From the NCBI GenBank assembly GCA_021464415.1, contig JAKCWG010000816.1, positions 186,001 to 250,000 of the forward strand: a stretch of DNA of 64,000 nucleotides, written 5' to 3'. Shown piece by piece: positions 53,792-64,000 of the stretch. The notes under the pieces were generated by a model. The model did not search any database and was not told the DNA's origin. It worked only from the letters and a program-made list of their open reading frames with translations. Position 1 is the first letter of the stretch. The number at the start of each line of letters is the position of its first letter. Origin of the DNA: Lonicera japonica (Eukaryota; Streptophyta; Magnoliopsida; Dipsacales; Caprifoliaceae). Both the position numbers and the translations under genes were made by a program.

Positions 53792-54903
53792 CTTGTTTTC
53801 TGATTGTTGTCTTTTGAAGCAGCTCCCAACTTTGATCATTATTCAAAAACTGCGGCACATAGATCAAACATTGAGGATTTAGATGGCAAGGCAATAGTTT
53901 CTGGTTTCGAGTAGTAAGAATTATTCGGCTGCAAGTAGCTTCTCCCTCTGACATAGCTTCGTGTAGGACACAAAAAACACCCGGTGACGTAATGTCATCA
54001 AGAATTATCAGACATTTTTCATTTTGCAATAATTTTTTAAATGGTGTGTCCAACAGCCATATATACTTTCTTTTTCTGGTCTTCTTCCGCTGATTTCTTC
54101 TTGGACATATTGTATCCAAGTTCTGCAGATCTTTGCCATCCAGGCAACAAATCATCAAGGATTCCGTGCAAGATATCCCCATCCGACCTATCATTGGGCA
54201 TAGAAACCCATGAGAAATGACGGAAATGCCCCCTAACATCGGGGTGATTGTAGATGGCTTTCGCAATTGCAGTCTTCCCCAAACCGCCCATTCCCCATAG
54301 AGAAATGAATCTGTAAGCACCACCGGCTCCTCCATTGACCAAGTGGGGTAATATCAAATCTACCTGTTCATTCAAACCAACGAAACAATTGTCATCTTCA
54401 GCAGCCCCGATTACTTGCCCTCCATTCGCAATAGTACTCGAGCCTTGATATCCTTGTATCCAATTGATTAGATGATAACCAGAAATCGAGCCTTTTGTTT
54501 CATCATCGTCTGGAAAACCAGTAAATGAAAGTATATCGAATAAAATACCGCCCAACCCTAAACTAGAATGTTTATCGCGTTGATAATTAGCCAACATTCT
54601 GCAAAATCTTTCGAACATGTCAACAACAACTTCTCTTTTCTCCTGAGTAGTAGCATTGAGAATATAGCTACTCTCAAGGAACTGTCCTGCATCATACACA
54701 ATCCTTCTCGCATCTACACTCAAGTCTTCAACTTCTTTCAGTTCGAGGAATTCCACGTCAATCCTGATCCACCTTAACCGATTATCAAAAAGCTCAGCCA
54801 GGATCTCACATCCTTGTGAGTGTTGATCTCCTAGTTCAAGCAGCAAATTACCAAGCGGCTTCACTACCTCTCGAGCCATTATTTCCCTCTTCAATGGAAA
54901 CAT
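53792..54903 (-). pseudogene. CC-NBS-LRR resistance protein, exon 1 (copy B), frameshifted
   Basis: It is homologous to 6344-7397. The CC-type N-terminus, P-loop GMGGLGKTAIAK, kinase-2 CLIILDDI, RNBS-B SRIILTTRN and RNBS-C FLNNDQSWELLQK are all present. About 49 extra bases near 54060-54115, after the LLPGW motif, shift the frame, so the second half (CLIILDDI onward) is in another frame. The donor after 53792 is conserved, with phase 1 into the exon at 35839. The MFPLKREIM start at 54903 is the likely initiation region, with MAREV at 54879 as an alternative. A TATA-like ATATATATAA lies at 54991-55000. Confidence 0.85.
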
Positions 54904-55430
54904 TATTGTAGAATGAACCTTGATTATCTGTGATTTTCTTTCAGACCTTTTAGTTTGTATCTCAGAGGGTAGGCTTTGGTCTCTTTTTTAATATATATAA
55001 CCATAGTTTTGTGCAAAAACATTGCGTGTACGATTGAGGTATAATTAATTTAAAGAAAAATTAATCTAAAAATCTAATATGTAGCATAGTAGTTGAGAGT
55101 TAAGAGTACTCTAGCTCATAATGGAGTTCAAATCTTGTTGCTTTACACTATAAAGATGTTTTCTTTTACAAAATAAAAGGCCGGAAGAACAAATAGTAAA
55201 ATTGAAAACCTGACATAGCTTCATCACTACCGAAATGCCTTTTGGATTTATTTCCATCAAGTAGGTGATATTTTCAAATTTGAATGCCAATAAACACTCT
55301 TCACATGATGGAATACAAGTGAGTATTTGTTTTATTTACCTTAATTTAGGATATTTTTCAGAGTCTTGAATTAATTAAGTGTTCTTATTTATCTCAAAAT
55401 AAACCTATGATTGTTAGGTTTTGTTCAAAG

Positions 55431-57225
55431 ATATTACAAATTCTACCAAAAAAAACTGCCTACAATGCAATTCAAAACTAAACCTCACAAACAAATCATC
55501 GATATATGACCCACCATTACTTAATTTGGCCATATATATTTATACATTTATTTCAGTTGACCATGAACTGGCATGCATTGCTTCCTTAAAATGCGGGTCC
55601 TTTTAATGAAACTTTTATGTGTTATAATATTAGATGTTTTCAGTTCACATTAATGGAAAATGTCGCATATTCTCGATCGTCTGACTTTTCTACAACAAAT
55701 TTTAAATCGACCAGTGGGAGGAAATTTATATCCTCTAATGAGCTATACAATATTAGACGCAGTACATTTTGCATGTGTATAATATAATATAATATTTATT
55801 AAATTTTTAAGTTTAAATTATGTGATTGTACTTTGTTAATAGTAATTAAATATGCTGGTGTTAAAGTCACAAGTTTGAATCCCCATTTAACATTGTTTTA
55901 TATTCCTGCATTTAATATTATTTTACAATAATTTATAGGGTAAGAGGGGTAGTTTGATAATTTTATTTTGGTATAAATAAATTACTTTATTAAAAGGCTT
56001 ATACTTATTAAAAGCGTTTATTATATCTCTTTGGAAAAAAAAAATAACTCTAGGCGCTCGTGATTTCTCTTCTTCTACCTTCTCCGATCATCTCCCCTCC
56101 TCCCAAGGAGGAGGGGAGGAATTTTGTACTGTATATAATAATACCTCTAAATTTGAGCGTCTTTTGACATTTTTTTTTTTGAAACTGTGAGGTTTTTATC
56201 TTTCCTTTTATGGGAGTTTTTGTCCTCCTTCCAAGTGGATAAGGATGTTTGTCACAAGTAATATGGATTAGAGTGGAGATGAGTAAATCTGCTCCTTTGA
56301 GTGGAGATTTAACTCAAAGCTACGAAGATTTGTACTTGCTTATTTGATGGCATTTCGGCATGGAAGAAGTTTCGTTTTGGAGGGCTTCTTTTGGTTGTCT
56401 TTTTATGGTTCAGGGCATACCTTATGTGTTTATCATCATTGATGGTCCCTTACTTTTTCAACGTTTTTCCTTATATTGTAGGACCCTTGATTGACATGGC
56501 CTATATCGTTTGGACCTTTGTAACCTCTTTGAAGCATTATTTTATTCTCCATATAATGTTCCAACTGTACTATTAAAAAAAATTAAAAACAAATTGATCT
56601 CCTATAACTGTGGATCTATACTTCAATTCTCCTACAAATGTGATTCTCCTTCAAATGTGGATCCTATAGTGAATTTTTTAAGGGTCAAACGATAAATTCT
56701 TTTATTAACAACACTCGTTTAATTTTCTTCGTTTGCGGGTCATTTTTAGAATGAGGTTTTTATCAAACACTACAAAGCAGACTTTAATTGGATTTTTTTT
56801 TTTAAAAAAAAAAATATTGATGTTTTAAAACGTAATTAAACCAATATGGTAGTTTTGATCATAATTGACTGGATGTGATAGATAGAAAAAACATGAGAAA
56901 AGGTCACACTTTTATGTTTCGAAACTTGAGAGCGACGTTTTTTCAATTGTGTAAAATTGTCAAATGTTAAACCATGAGATGGAATCAGAGTTTTACGTTA
57001 GAAAACATGAGTTGGAGTCACAATTTTAACGTTTAAATGGTTTTAAAGCTAAAATTGTGACTGCATCTCACAAATTTTTAATGTACAACAGCAAGCCAAA
57101 CTCACACTCTTAAAGTTAATAATTTTAAAAGTTGGATTCTAACTCACATTTTTTCATGTAAAACCATTATTCTACAATACAGTTTTAAAGTTAACAATTT
57201 TACAAAATATCTACCTCCAAAGGGC
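55431..57225. other. Gene-free stretch between block B and the hairpin array
   Basis: No family-level coding signal was found. A perfect GC-rich hairpin (CTCCCCTCCTCC, 3-nt loop, GGAGGAGGGGAG) lies at 56092-56118. The frames at 56391-56695 are hydrophobic and unconvincing. Confidence 0.5.
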
Positions 57226-57812
57226 TCTTAGGCGACGTACACTGTACGTCGCTTAAGTATTCATATACGTCGCCCCTATCTTAAGCGACGTAGGCTACGT
57301 CGCCTAAGATATGTCGCCTAAGCCATGCCTCCCAAGATAATAGGCGGCGTAGTTAAATACGTACATCGCCTAAGATGCTTCTTAGGCGACGTATAAAATA
57401 ACTATGTCGCCTATAAGGTTGAAGAAAAGTTGACTTTGACTGGACTTTAGGCAACGTAAGTAAAAAACTTACGTCGCCCAAGTAGGGTACTTAGGCGACG
57501 TACGTATTTAACTACGTCGCGTAAAGTCGAAGAAAAGTTAACTTTGAATGGACTTTAGGCGATGTAGGTAAACAACTTACTACGCCCAAGTAGGGTACTT
57601 AGGCGACGTACGCATTTAACTACGTTGCGTAAAGTCAAAGAAAAGTTGACTTTGACTGGACTTTAGGCGACGTAGGTAAACAAATTACGTCGCCCAAGTA
57701 GGGTACCGAGGCGATGTACGTATTTAACTACGTCGCCTAAAGTCGAAGAAAAGTTGACTTTGACTGGACTTTAGGCGACGTGTAATTATTTCTACGTTGC
57801 CTAAGTGTAAAA
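57226..57812. repeat. Tandem hairpin array (TTAGGCGACGTA / TACGTCGCCTAA)
   Basis: Units of about 115-120 bp repeat about four times between 57440 and 57812. Each holds two interrupted palindromes whose arms are TTAGGCGACGTA and TACGTCGCCTAA, joined by GTCGAAGAAAAGTTGACTTTGACTG. A more irregular set of the same arms fills 57226-57430. The motif style resembles subterminal repeats of CACTA-type DNA transposons, but no CACTA terminus or transposase is visible here. Confidence 0.75.
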
Positions 57813-58429
57813 AAATTTAATTTTTTTTTTAAATATCAAAACCAATTTTGACCTGCAATTTAATCAATATCCAATACAATCACACAGATACCACATATGA
57901 TTACTTAAGTTCTAAACTACCAAATCAACTGAGTTAAGTTTAAAAAAAACTATATTTTTATGAAAAAGTGACTTTTAAGAAGAAGAAGAAGAGTTATGAA
58001 ATTATTGGTTTGTATTATATATATGTATCCTCAAATGGGTCAAACAAGTGGATTGATATAATTGCTAAAAGCACCCATCCACTAGTGAATTTAAGTGACG
58101 GCCTGTGTCACCACTCAAATATTTATACATATATCACCAAACCATCATAGTCAAATGTAAAGTCTATGTTTAAAGTCTTTTTGTGTTGGGGGTATTCCAT
58201 GAACAAACACTCAATTCCAATTGTAATCATACGGTGAATTGAAAATCAAGATCAAGGATTGCATTGGAAGAAAGCTATTATTAAGGATTTCAACTACAAT
58301 ATATTCATTAGGGTAATAGTTAATAAGTGGACTTGGTTTGATTACCTAGCGGTGGAATGTTAAATCTAAATGGCTTTTAAATCAAGTTAAAATATAATGC
58401 TTAGCGATGAACAAATTTACTTAAGTACA

Positions 58430-58700
58430 AACTATTGAAGCTTAATATGTATAGTTATAATTAGTAAATGTCCATTCATGAATTGGCCACATATAATTGG
58501 CATTGAAGCTTAAATGTGTATGTATATATGCATGTTGGCTAATAGAGAAATTTTTCAGGAACAAGAGCCTACCGTACTAGTATTGAAGCTTAAATGTGTA
58601 CACCATTATGCAAAGTGCTAGAGAAATTTCTTAGGAATTCAAGCTAAGTGTATCAGTGTTGAAGCTTAAATGTGTATACTACTATGATACCCTATAGATA
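58430..58700 (+). repeat. Short tandem repeat of about 100 bp
   Basis: TTGAAGCTTAAATGTGTA occurs at about 58503, 58582 and 58658, with a diverged copy near 58436. AGAGAAATTT-T-AGGAA and AAGC-AAGTGTA-C stretches lie between copies. It is non-coding. Confidence 0.6.
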
Positions 58701-58940
58701 ATTCATTTGGGACGAACAAGCCAAGTGTACCGTTATACAATACTAGTTCATATCGACACATTGAGCGGCCGCCACTAGCATTCTAAAAACCTAATTCACA
58801 CTTCTTTCCTTGTTGTACCTTTGTATATAAATAAAGGATGAAGGTTCAGAATTAGGTGGTGATTTTTATCAAGTCAGAGAGCATATAATACATAACAAAA
58901 ACACTTTAGAGATTAGATAGTCTGCCACCTTGGGTATCAA

Positions 58941-61093
58941 TGGGACGCCCCGAGTTCCGTTGGGAGGAAGACTGTTGATCACGGAGCCGTATGCGACGGC
59001 GGAAGTGAGTAAAAATTAAATAACACTGGCGAGGAAGGCCAAAATACAAAGATCTAGAACATAAAACAAAATCAACTGGGAACATGCTAGAACTGTAGCT
59101 TCCCCTCCTGTTAACTCGTGCCTTACAGATTAGTCTGTACCGTTGCGCACCGGTTAACTAAAATGTAAGTCACTTGTCCACATTAGGCTAACATTCAACC
59201 ATAGACATGTTCCTCCAACCCACTATACAATAACTAAAATAATAAAATTAAAAAAAAGTAAAAGTCCACCAAGTACATATATTAGCAATACATAACTGTC
59301 ACAAAATAGTCATACACAATACAGTCTCCATAACCTCAAGTAGGCTACATAGAAAATGCAAACATAGCTACATAGAAAGTGCAAACATAGCTACATAATA
59401 GAAGTTGGGTTATGGTACAATAAGATAGATAACATGGCCTTTTAGTAGTGAAAGGCCCTCACACTACAGTATCAGAGGAGACTAAGACTTGTCGACCTTT
59501 CCCTTATCAGCTCGTCCCGTCCCATCCTTAGAAGTACCTGTGTAGGAAAAACTGTGAGCCAAACGGGCCCAGTAGGAACTACAGGAGTTGTGAGAAAAAC
59601 ATGCATATGCAGGAGAGGCTTTATAAAGTGAGTTTGTAATTAGTCCGTATACATAAATCATAAATATGTATGTAAACTATGTAATATATATATAGTCTCA
59701 AGACACCGCGACCAGGCCTACCTCGTATCAACATGTATAATACTCACGTCTAGGATTTTTCATATTTATTATACAGAGATAGCCGGCGCTCGGTTTCTTC
59801 TGCCCAAGGCAGGGACCACCTACCAGGTCCACCTAGACGCTACCTCACGCAGCCACAAAGGCATACGCTACAATAATCTCACGTAGCCACTAAGGCTATA
59901 CGCTACTGGTAATAACCATCTACCTGGTACGAGCGGTGTTGACTACTCTGTATAAGGAAAATCATATTTTTCCCTATCACAATTATAAGATCATATTCAT
60001 CATGTAAAAAGGTATAGTAGTCCATTTCATGAGTATCAAGTGATATAAAGTGCGTATCATAAGTTTACTTCACTATACGGACTGATAAGTACCTGGGCGC
60101 TAGAGGCCAGGAACAAGGGTTTGTCATAAATCAAGGAAATGGAAGAAATACTTGAGGAAATATGATATACTACATTTTATAAGAAATAAACAATCATTTC
60201 CCTCTTAATTTATAGGCCCAAAATGCACATATACGCAGCAATAGGTGTAACCCTAGAAAAACCCCAAATTTGTATAAAAATGGTGATTGGGTGCATAAAC
60301 TCTTAAAATAGGTTTTAATAGTAGTGTTCCTACCTCGATAACGTCAAACCTTCACCACTCGAGTCATGGATCGAGCTCTAAACGACGGAGGCGCAAGATA
60401 CCATGGTGGAGTTTGGAGCCCTAGCTTGGTGGATGTGAAGAAAGGAAGAAGATGATGGAGATTCTGTGTTTGATTCTTGATTTGGGTTGAAAGAGGAGAT
60501 AAAATTACACTCATGAACTCATCTCCATGCTCCTACACTCCTCTCAACTCTCTCCGTGAGCTCTGGTCGAAGTGGAGAAGAAGAATTGGGTGAATGGTGA
60601 TTAAAATCGGGTCCAAGCTTAAAAATATCATTTTTGACCGCTATTGTGAAGGGGAGTCGACTCCCTAAACCCCATGGAGTCGACTCCATGGTACTGGATT
60701 TTTGTTCATGCCCAGAAATGCTTGTTTATGCCACCAACTGATCTTGCAACCTTATTTTGACCAACGAGAAGTGGGATTGGGTTCCGGGCAAAACACGAAA
60801 GTTCTTGGAAATTGAAATACCTTTCCAATGACATAAATTAGGTCCCAGTCTGATCTAAAATGAAAAAGTTATGATGTCTTGATTGACTAAAGGTCGGTTT
60901 GTCGGGTACGTTTAAAATGTGAGATTTTGCAAATTTCGACTCGGGTACTCTACATAACCCTTTCCAACTTAAAAGATGAATGTAATAACATCTCTAAAAT
61001 AGTGTGGAAGTATTTCCTACATTCGGATACGGCCCAAGCACACTCTCGCGTCTCGGACATAAAATGTGGTACATTTACCCTACGGGTGTTACA
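58941..61093 (-). repeat. 3' LTR of the chromovirus, 2153 bp
   Basis: On its own strand it begins TGTAACACCCG, directly after the polypurine tract AAGGAGGGGAGGT, and ends GGGGCGTCCCA. Perfect palindromes (14 bp at 60652-60665, and a 20-bp one with core GAGTCGACTC at 60672-60691) lie 400-440 bp from its start. It is related in layout to the solo LTR at 25197-28774. Confidence 0.9.
60652..60691. repeat. Palindrome pair (GGAGTCGACTCC) in the U3 of the chromovirus LTR
   Basis: Two palindromes share the 12-bp core GGAGTCGACTCC. The first extends to 14 bp, the second to 20 bp with CCAT...ATGG flanks. They are separated by 6 bp. Confidence 0.85.
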
Positions 61094-61110
61094 ACCTCCC
61101 CTCCTTAGGA
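61094..61110 (-). promoter_or_regulatory. Polypurine tract of the chromovirus
   Basis: CTAAGGAGGGGAGGT directly precedes the LTR start on the minus strand. It is the second-strand primer site expected of an LTR retrotransposon. Confidence 0.8.
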
Positions 61111-61152
61111 AATTTCGTCCTCGAAATTTAAATTGAAGGAAAGGATATTACC

Positions 61153-64000
61153 TCATTGTAATAAGTGTGGGTACTTAGTTTGAATCTCTGATTCCAGCTC
61201 CCATGTAGCTTCTTCCGTCCCGTGGTGTTGCCATATTACCTTGACGAGTGGGATAACCCTGTTACGAAGAACTTGTTCCTTCCGGTCCACCACTGCTACC
61301 GGATGAGTCTCATATGACACATCTTCATTAACTTCAAGTTCCTCGACCAGAGTTACATGTGAAGGATCAGGTATATACCTCCGAAGCATGGACACATGGA
61401 ATACATCATGGATTCGCTGTAACTGTGAGGGCAACGCTAGGCGATATGAAACTGAACCAACACGCTGGATGATTTCAAACGGTCCTATATACCGAGGGGC
61501 TAACTTTCCCTTGTTACCAAAACGGACAATACCATGTCGAGGCTTGACCTTGAGAAATACATAGTCACCCACTTCAAACTCAAGTGGTCGTCTTCTCTTG
61601 TCGGCGTAACTCTTTTGTCGGCTTTGGGCGGTTAGTAACCGTTGCTTGATAAGTTTAATCTTCTCCGTAGTGTCTTGCACTAACTGTGGTCCTACAATTG
61701 CTGCTTCGCCTGCCTCAATCCAACAAACGGGAGATTTGCATGGTCTTCCATATAATGCTTCAAATGGAGCCATTCCAATACTGGCTTGGAAACTATTATT
61801 ATAGGCAAACTCGGCGAGTGGCAGGTACTCATCCCAATTTCCACGAAAATCAAGTATACAGGCCCGTAGCATATCCTCAAGGATTTGGATTGTCCGCTCA
61901 GACTGCCCGTCAGTCTACGGATGAAAAGCTGTACTAAAATCCAATCGAGTGCCTAACGAACGCTGAAGTGCTTCCCAAAAATGTGAAGTGAATCTAGAAT
62001 CACGGTCAGACACTATTGAAACTGGGATGCCATGAAGTCGAACAATCTCGTTAATGTAGAGTTTTGCCAACTTTTCTAAGGAATCGGTCTCCCGAATTGG
62101 TAGGAAATGAGCCGACTTGGTAAGTCGATCCACAATAACCCAAACTGCATTGTGCTTTCGCTGCGTACTCGGTAAACCCATCAGAAAATCCATTGTGATA
62201 TTGTCCCATTTCCACTCCGGAATAGGAAGAGGTTGAAGTTGACCCGCAGGCTTCTGGTGTTCAATCTTTATCCTTTGACAAGTTAAGCAGCGAGAAATAA
62301 ATTGAGCCACATCTTGTTTCATTCCTTGCCACCAATAAGTACGTTTTAAATCTCGGTACATCTTAGTGCCTCCTGGATGAATAGAGAATCTTGAATTGTG
62401 AGCCTCGGCCATGATGGTATCTTTAAGTTCGTTATTAAGCCTTGGCACAACTAGTTTCTCTTTATATCTCAATCCACCATCAGTACCTAATGTGAAACCT
62501 TCCACTTCATTTCCGGATTGAAGTTGATCTCGGCATTTTGCTAACTCATTGTCATACCATTGGCTCTCAATTACTTGACTCTGTAGTAATGGTCTGGCCA
62601 CGAGATTTGAAAGGAAAGCAATGTCTTCGTTTCGACGTACGATTAAGTTGTACCGCTGAAGCTCCTCTATGAGTTTCCACTCTCGGCATCTCAAAGCTTC
62701 CATTGAACCAGGTGTTTTCCGACTTAGAGCATCGGCAACCACGTTCGCCTTGCCGGGATGGTATTGAAGCGTGAAGTCATAATCCTCAAGGTACTCTATC
62801 CAACGACGTTGTCTTAAATTCAAATCTCGTTGCGTGAAGATGTACTTGTGGCTTTTGTGGTCCGAAAATACCTCGAATTTCTCTCCATAAAGGTAATGAC
62901 GCCATATCTTCAAGGCAAAAACTACTACGGCTAGCTCTAGGTCATGTGTAGGATAATTTTTCTCATGAACTTTCAGCTGGCGTGATGCATAGGCTATAAC
63001 ATGTTCCAACTGCATTAGGACGCATCCAAGTCCTAAGTGAGACTCATCACAATATATCACATAGCCTAGGCCCCTTTCTGGCAGTGCTAGGACAGGAGCG
63101 GTAGTTAAACGATACTTCAACTCATTAAAAGCTTCTTCACAGCGATTGTCCCAAATGAATGGCACACCTTTCTGGGTAAGATGAGTAAGTGGAGACGCTA
63201 TACGGGAGAAGTCTTGAACGAACCTTCTATAATAACCAGCTAAACCCAAAAAACTTCGAATTTCTGTCACACTAGTAGGGCGGCGCCAACTTAACACCGC
63301 TTCCACCTTAGCTGGGTCTACAGAGATACCACCTCGTGAGACAACGTGTCCAAGAAATTTCACTTCTTCTCTCCAAAAGTCACACTTGAAAAATTTGGCG
63401 TAGAGTTGGTGTTCTCTTAGCAACTGCAGGGCTGTGAAAAGGTGTTTTCCTATGCTCCGCCTCTGAAGAAGAGTAAATCAATATATCATCGACAAACACT
63501 ATAACAAATCTGTCTAAGAAAGGGCGGAAGATACGATGCATCAAATCCATGAAAGCTGCAGGAGCATTCGTTAATCCAAATGGCATAACCAGGAACTCGT
63601 AGTGACCGTAGCGTGTCCGGAAAGCTGTCTTGGGAATATCTTCTTCCCTTACCCTTAACTGATGGTATCCTGATCTTAAGTCGATCTTGGAAAAGAAATG
63701 AGCTCCCTATAGTTGATCAAATAAATCATCAATTCGTGGAAGAGGATACTTATTCTTGATCGTCACTCGATTTAGTTGGTGATAGTCCACACACAAGCGT
63801 AATGACCCATCAGCTTTCTTGGCAAACAACACAGGTGCTCCCCATGGTGACGAACTAGGGCGAATAAAACTTTGGCTAAAAGATCCTCCAACTGGGTCTT
63901 AAGCTCCTTGAGTTCTATAGGAGCCAACCGGTATGGAGTAATAGAAATAGGAGCAGTTCCGGGAACTAGATCAATTGAGAACTCGATTTCACGTTGCGGC
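61153..64000 (-). pseudogene. Chromovirus polyprotein: RT, RNase H, integrase, chromodomain-like tail
   Basis: The RT includes [11 protein letters not shown] and the catalytic FVDDILIYS. RNase H is marked by [15 protein letters not shown] and [14 protein letters not shown]. The integrase has an HHCC zinc-binding part ([21 protein letters not shown]) and the catalytic DFLMGLP and [15 protein letters not shown] module follows (YIGPFEIIQRVGSVSYRLALP). The tail (VIPLVKVIWQHHGTEEATWE) is the reduced chromodomain of Tekay/Del-type elements. Lesions are a one-base loss near 63870, a TAG at 63707-63709, a one-base gain in the T run at 63445-63448 (plus-strand reading), and a TAG at 61915-61917. It is cut by the right window edge. 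Confidence 0.92.

Larger units (their letters stand above)
49767..55430. repeat. Segmental duplication block B (paralogue of block A)
   Basis: It is collinear with 1-7995. Private differences in B are the 185-bp LTR at 53081-53265 and a stretch of about 150 bp near 53300-53450. It lacks the three insertions private to A. Confidence 0.85.
58941..64000 (-). mobile_element. Tekay/Del-like Ty3/gypsy chromovirus, 3' part
   Basis: On the minus strand the visible order is reverse transcriptase, RNase H, integrase with a chromodomain-like tail, polypurine tract, and 3' LTR. The gag-protease end and the 5' LTR lie beyond the right edge. The five bases outside the LTR are ATCAA (58936-58940), and the other TSD copy is not in the window. 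Two frameshifts and two nonsense codons inactivate the polyprotein, but its domains remain very recognisable, so it is younger than the copia copies. Confidence 0.92.

Noticed and set aside
58764..58771. GCGGCCGC, a rare-cutter site that could suggest vector sequence
   Set aside because: The flanks are ordinary AT-rich plant-like repeats, with no linker or vector sequence beside it. A chance occurrence is more likely.

Overview
The window is nuclear DNA of a flowering plant, most likely a eudicot. It is AT-rich and crowded with nested LTR retrotransposons, MITEs and a Mutator-like element (MULE). The host genes visible are CC-NBS-LRR (NLR) disease-resistance genes, cut by GT-AG introns, and one decayed F-box gene. 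There is nothing prokaryotic here and no CRISPR array. All calls come from reading the sequence. No database search was run, so family names rest on motifs, terminal structure and target-site duplications (TSDs).

Layout. (1) 1-8.0 kb is duplication block A: a decayed Ty1/copia element, interrupted by a solo LTR, lies in the intron of an NLR gene whose first exon (6344-7397, minus strand) is open. (2) 8-12.7 kb is AT-rich spacer with Tourist-like MITEs. (3) 12.76-20.0 kb holds two related LTRs around a non-coding core, then an LTR fragment. (4) 20.3-21.5 kb is an F-box pseudogene. (5) 23.36-24.44 kb is a foldback MULE-type MITE with a perfect 9-bp TSD. (6) 25.2-28.8 kb is a 3.6-kb solo Ty3/gypsy LTR with a perfect TSD. 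(7) 29.0-29.7 kb is a MITE carrying a Cassandra-type solo LTR with 5S rRNA-like sequence. (8) 30.1-31.8 kb is a 284-bp direct repeat flanking a 1.18-kb insert. (9) 34.0-35.8 kb is the LRR exon of an NLR pseudogene. (10) 36.7-47.1 kb is a two-gene MULE. (11) 47.4-55.4 kb is block B, the paralogue of block A, with copia copy B and NLR exon 1 copy B. (12) 57.2-57.8 kb is a tandem hairpin array. (13) 58.9-64.0 kb is the 3' part of a Tekay/Del-like chromovirus on the minus strand.

The NLR exon at 54.9-53.8 kb and the LRR exon at 35.8-34.0 kb share strand, order and splice phase, so they read as one gene split by an intron of about 18 kb. The MULE and copia copy B both sit in that intron. The gene carries a frameshift and an in-frame stop and is probably dead. 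Block A is an older duplicate whose LRR exon would lie beyond the left edge.

The most unusual element is the MULE. It has a MURA-like transposase gene (spliced, open, 709 codons) and a convergent C48/Ulp1-like protease gene. Five arrays of a degenerate unit built on a 22-bp interrupted palindrome, in both orientations, fill its introns and intergenic space and spare every exon. A second pattern recurs across the window: four different LTR families each repeat their own short CG-centred palindrome in the presumed U3, upstream of the TATA box where one is visible.
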